From assembly GCA_945906725.1 (NCBI GenBank), contig CAMDRI010000027.1, positions 1 through 41,999 of the forward strand: a DNA stretch of 41,999 nucleotides, in the 5' to 3' direction. This document shows, piece after piece, positions 41,904 to 41,999 of the stretch. Position 1 is the stretch's first letter. Every line of letters begins with the position of its first letter. This stretch comes from Candidatus Kuenenia stuttgartensis (GTDB lineage: Bacteria; Planctomycetota; Planctomycetia; Planctomycetales; Planctomycetaceae). The notes below the pieces were generated by a model, which saw nothing but the letters and a program-made list of their open reading frames with translations, was not told where the DNA came from and did no database searches. A program made the translations under genes and the position numbers.

Positions 41904-41999
41904 CAAAGTGCAAAGTGGAGGATGTGTGCCGACTGCTTAGTCACTTTGCACTCTGCACTTTACACTTGCCACTTTGCACTGCCACCCTCCCGTTGGTTG
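41904..41999. repeat. CACTTTGCAC-type repeats at the window end
   Basis: GCAAAGTGCAAAGTGGAGG near 41904-41922 is inverted relative to CACTTTGCACTCTGCACTTT (41942 onward) and CCACTTTGCACTGCC. A related GGCAAAGTGGAAAGTGACGG lies at 41808-41827. These are upstream of the oxidoreductase gene; the array may continue past the window. Confidence 0.7.

Overview
The window is chromosomal DNA from a planctomycete (phylum Planctomycetota). The evidence is the pair PSCyt1-DUF1549-DUF1553 plus DUF1501 (9670-13556), a second pair DUF1552 plus DUF1587/1595/1592/1588/1585 (19347-24911), a Tat-exported Gfo/Idh/MocA oxidoreductase, ASPIC/UnbV-VCBS and VWA/DUF4175 proteins, and short hairpin repeats between and inside genes. 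These families together are a planctomycete hallmark. I cannot name the genus. There is no phage, plasmid, CRISPR or transposase gene; this is a housekeeping and accessory chromosomal segment.

Layout. 1-640: tRNA-Ser(GCU) on the minus strand with a plausible promoter, and a small Mpo1-like membrane protein. 721-9623: a VWA membrane protein, a giant coiled-coil DUF4175-like protein and an SLC13 transporter with two RCK_C domains. 9670-13556: the secreted cytochrome-like protein and its DUF1501 partner. 13588-19350: a tight six-gene plus-strand envelope cluster made of a polytopic Cys/His-rich membrane protein, a NosL-like protein, an ASPIC/VCBS lipoprotein, a small four-cysteine secreted protein, an FtsX-like permease and its ATPase. 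19347-24911 (minus): the DUF1552 and DUF1587-DUF1585 pair. 25049-29654 (minus): a sugar group of GH57 glucanotransferase/amylase, GalT-like nucleotidylyltransferase and glucose dehydrogenase. 29786-32876 (plus): scpA, an M20 amidohydrolase and aroF-type DAHP synthase. 32952-35462: a BON protein, a GGQ release-factor-like protein, a MocA-like nucleotidyltransferase and a two-gene HEPN module. 35521-41792 (minus): an MFS transporter with a large periplasmic insert, panB, a leucine-rich-repeat lipoprotein and the Gfo/Idh/MocA oxidoreductase.

The signal I find most interesting is a dispersed set of palindromic elements. Several start within 0-3 bases of a stop codon (7541, 31784, 32877, 37991 on minus). 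Others sit in frame inside genes (four in the DUF4175-like gene, one at the scpA C-terminus, perhaps one at 14150). Copies share sequence: three near-identical 24-base arms flank aroF, a half copy at 7541 matches the scpA element, and the hairpins at 4815 and 37969 differ by a compensatory C-G to G-C swap. No mobilising enzyme is encoded here. The second point of interest is the NosL/ABC/ASPIC cluster, which looks like an envelope metalloprotein-assembly or export system without its expected client.
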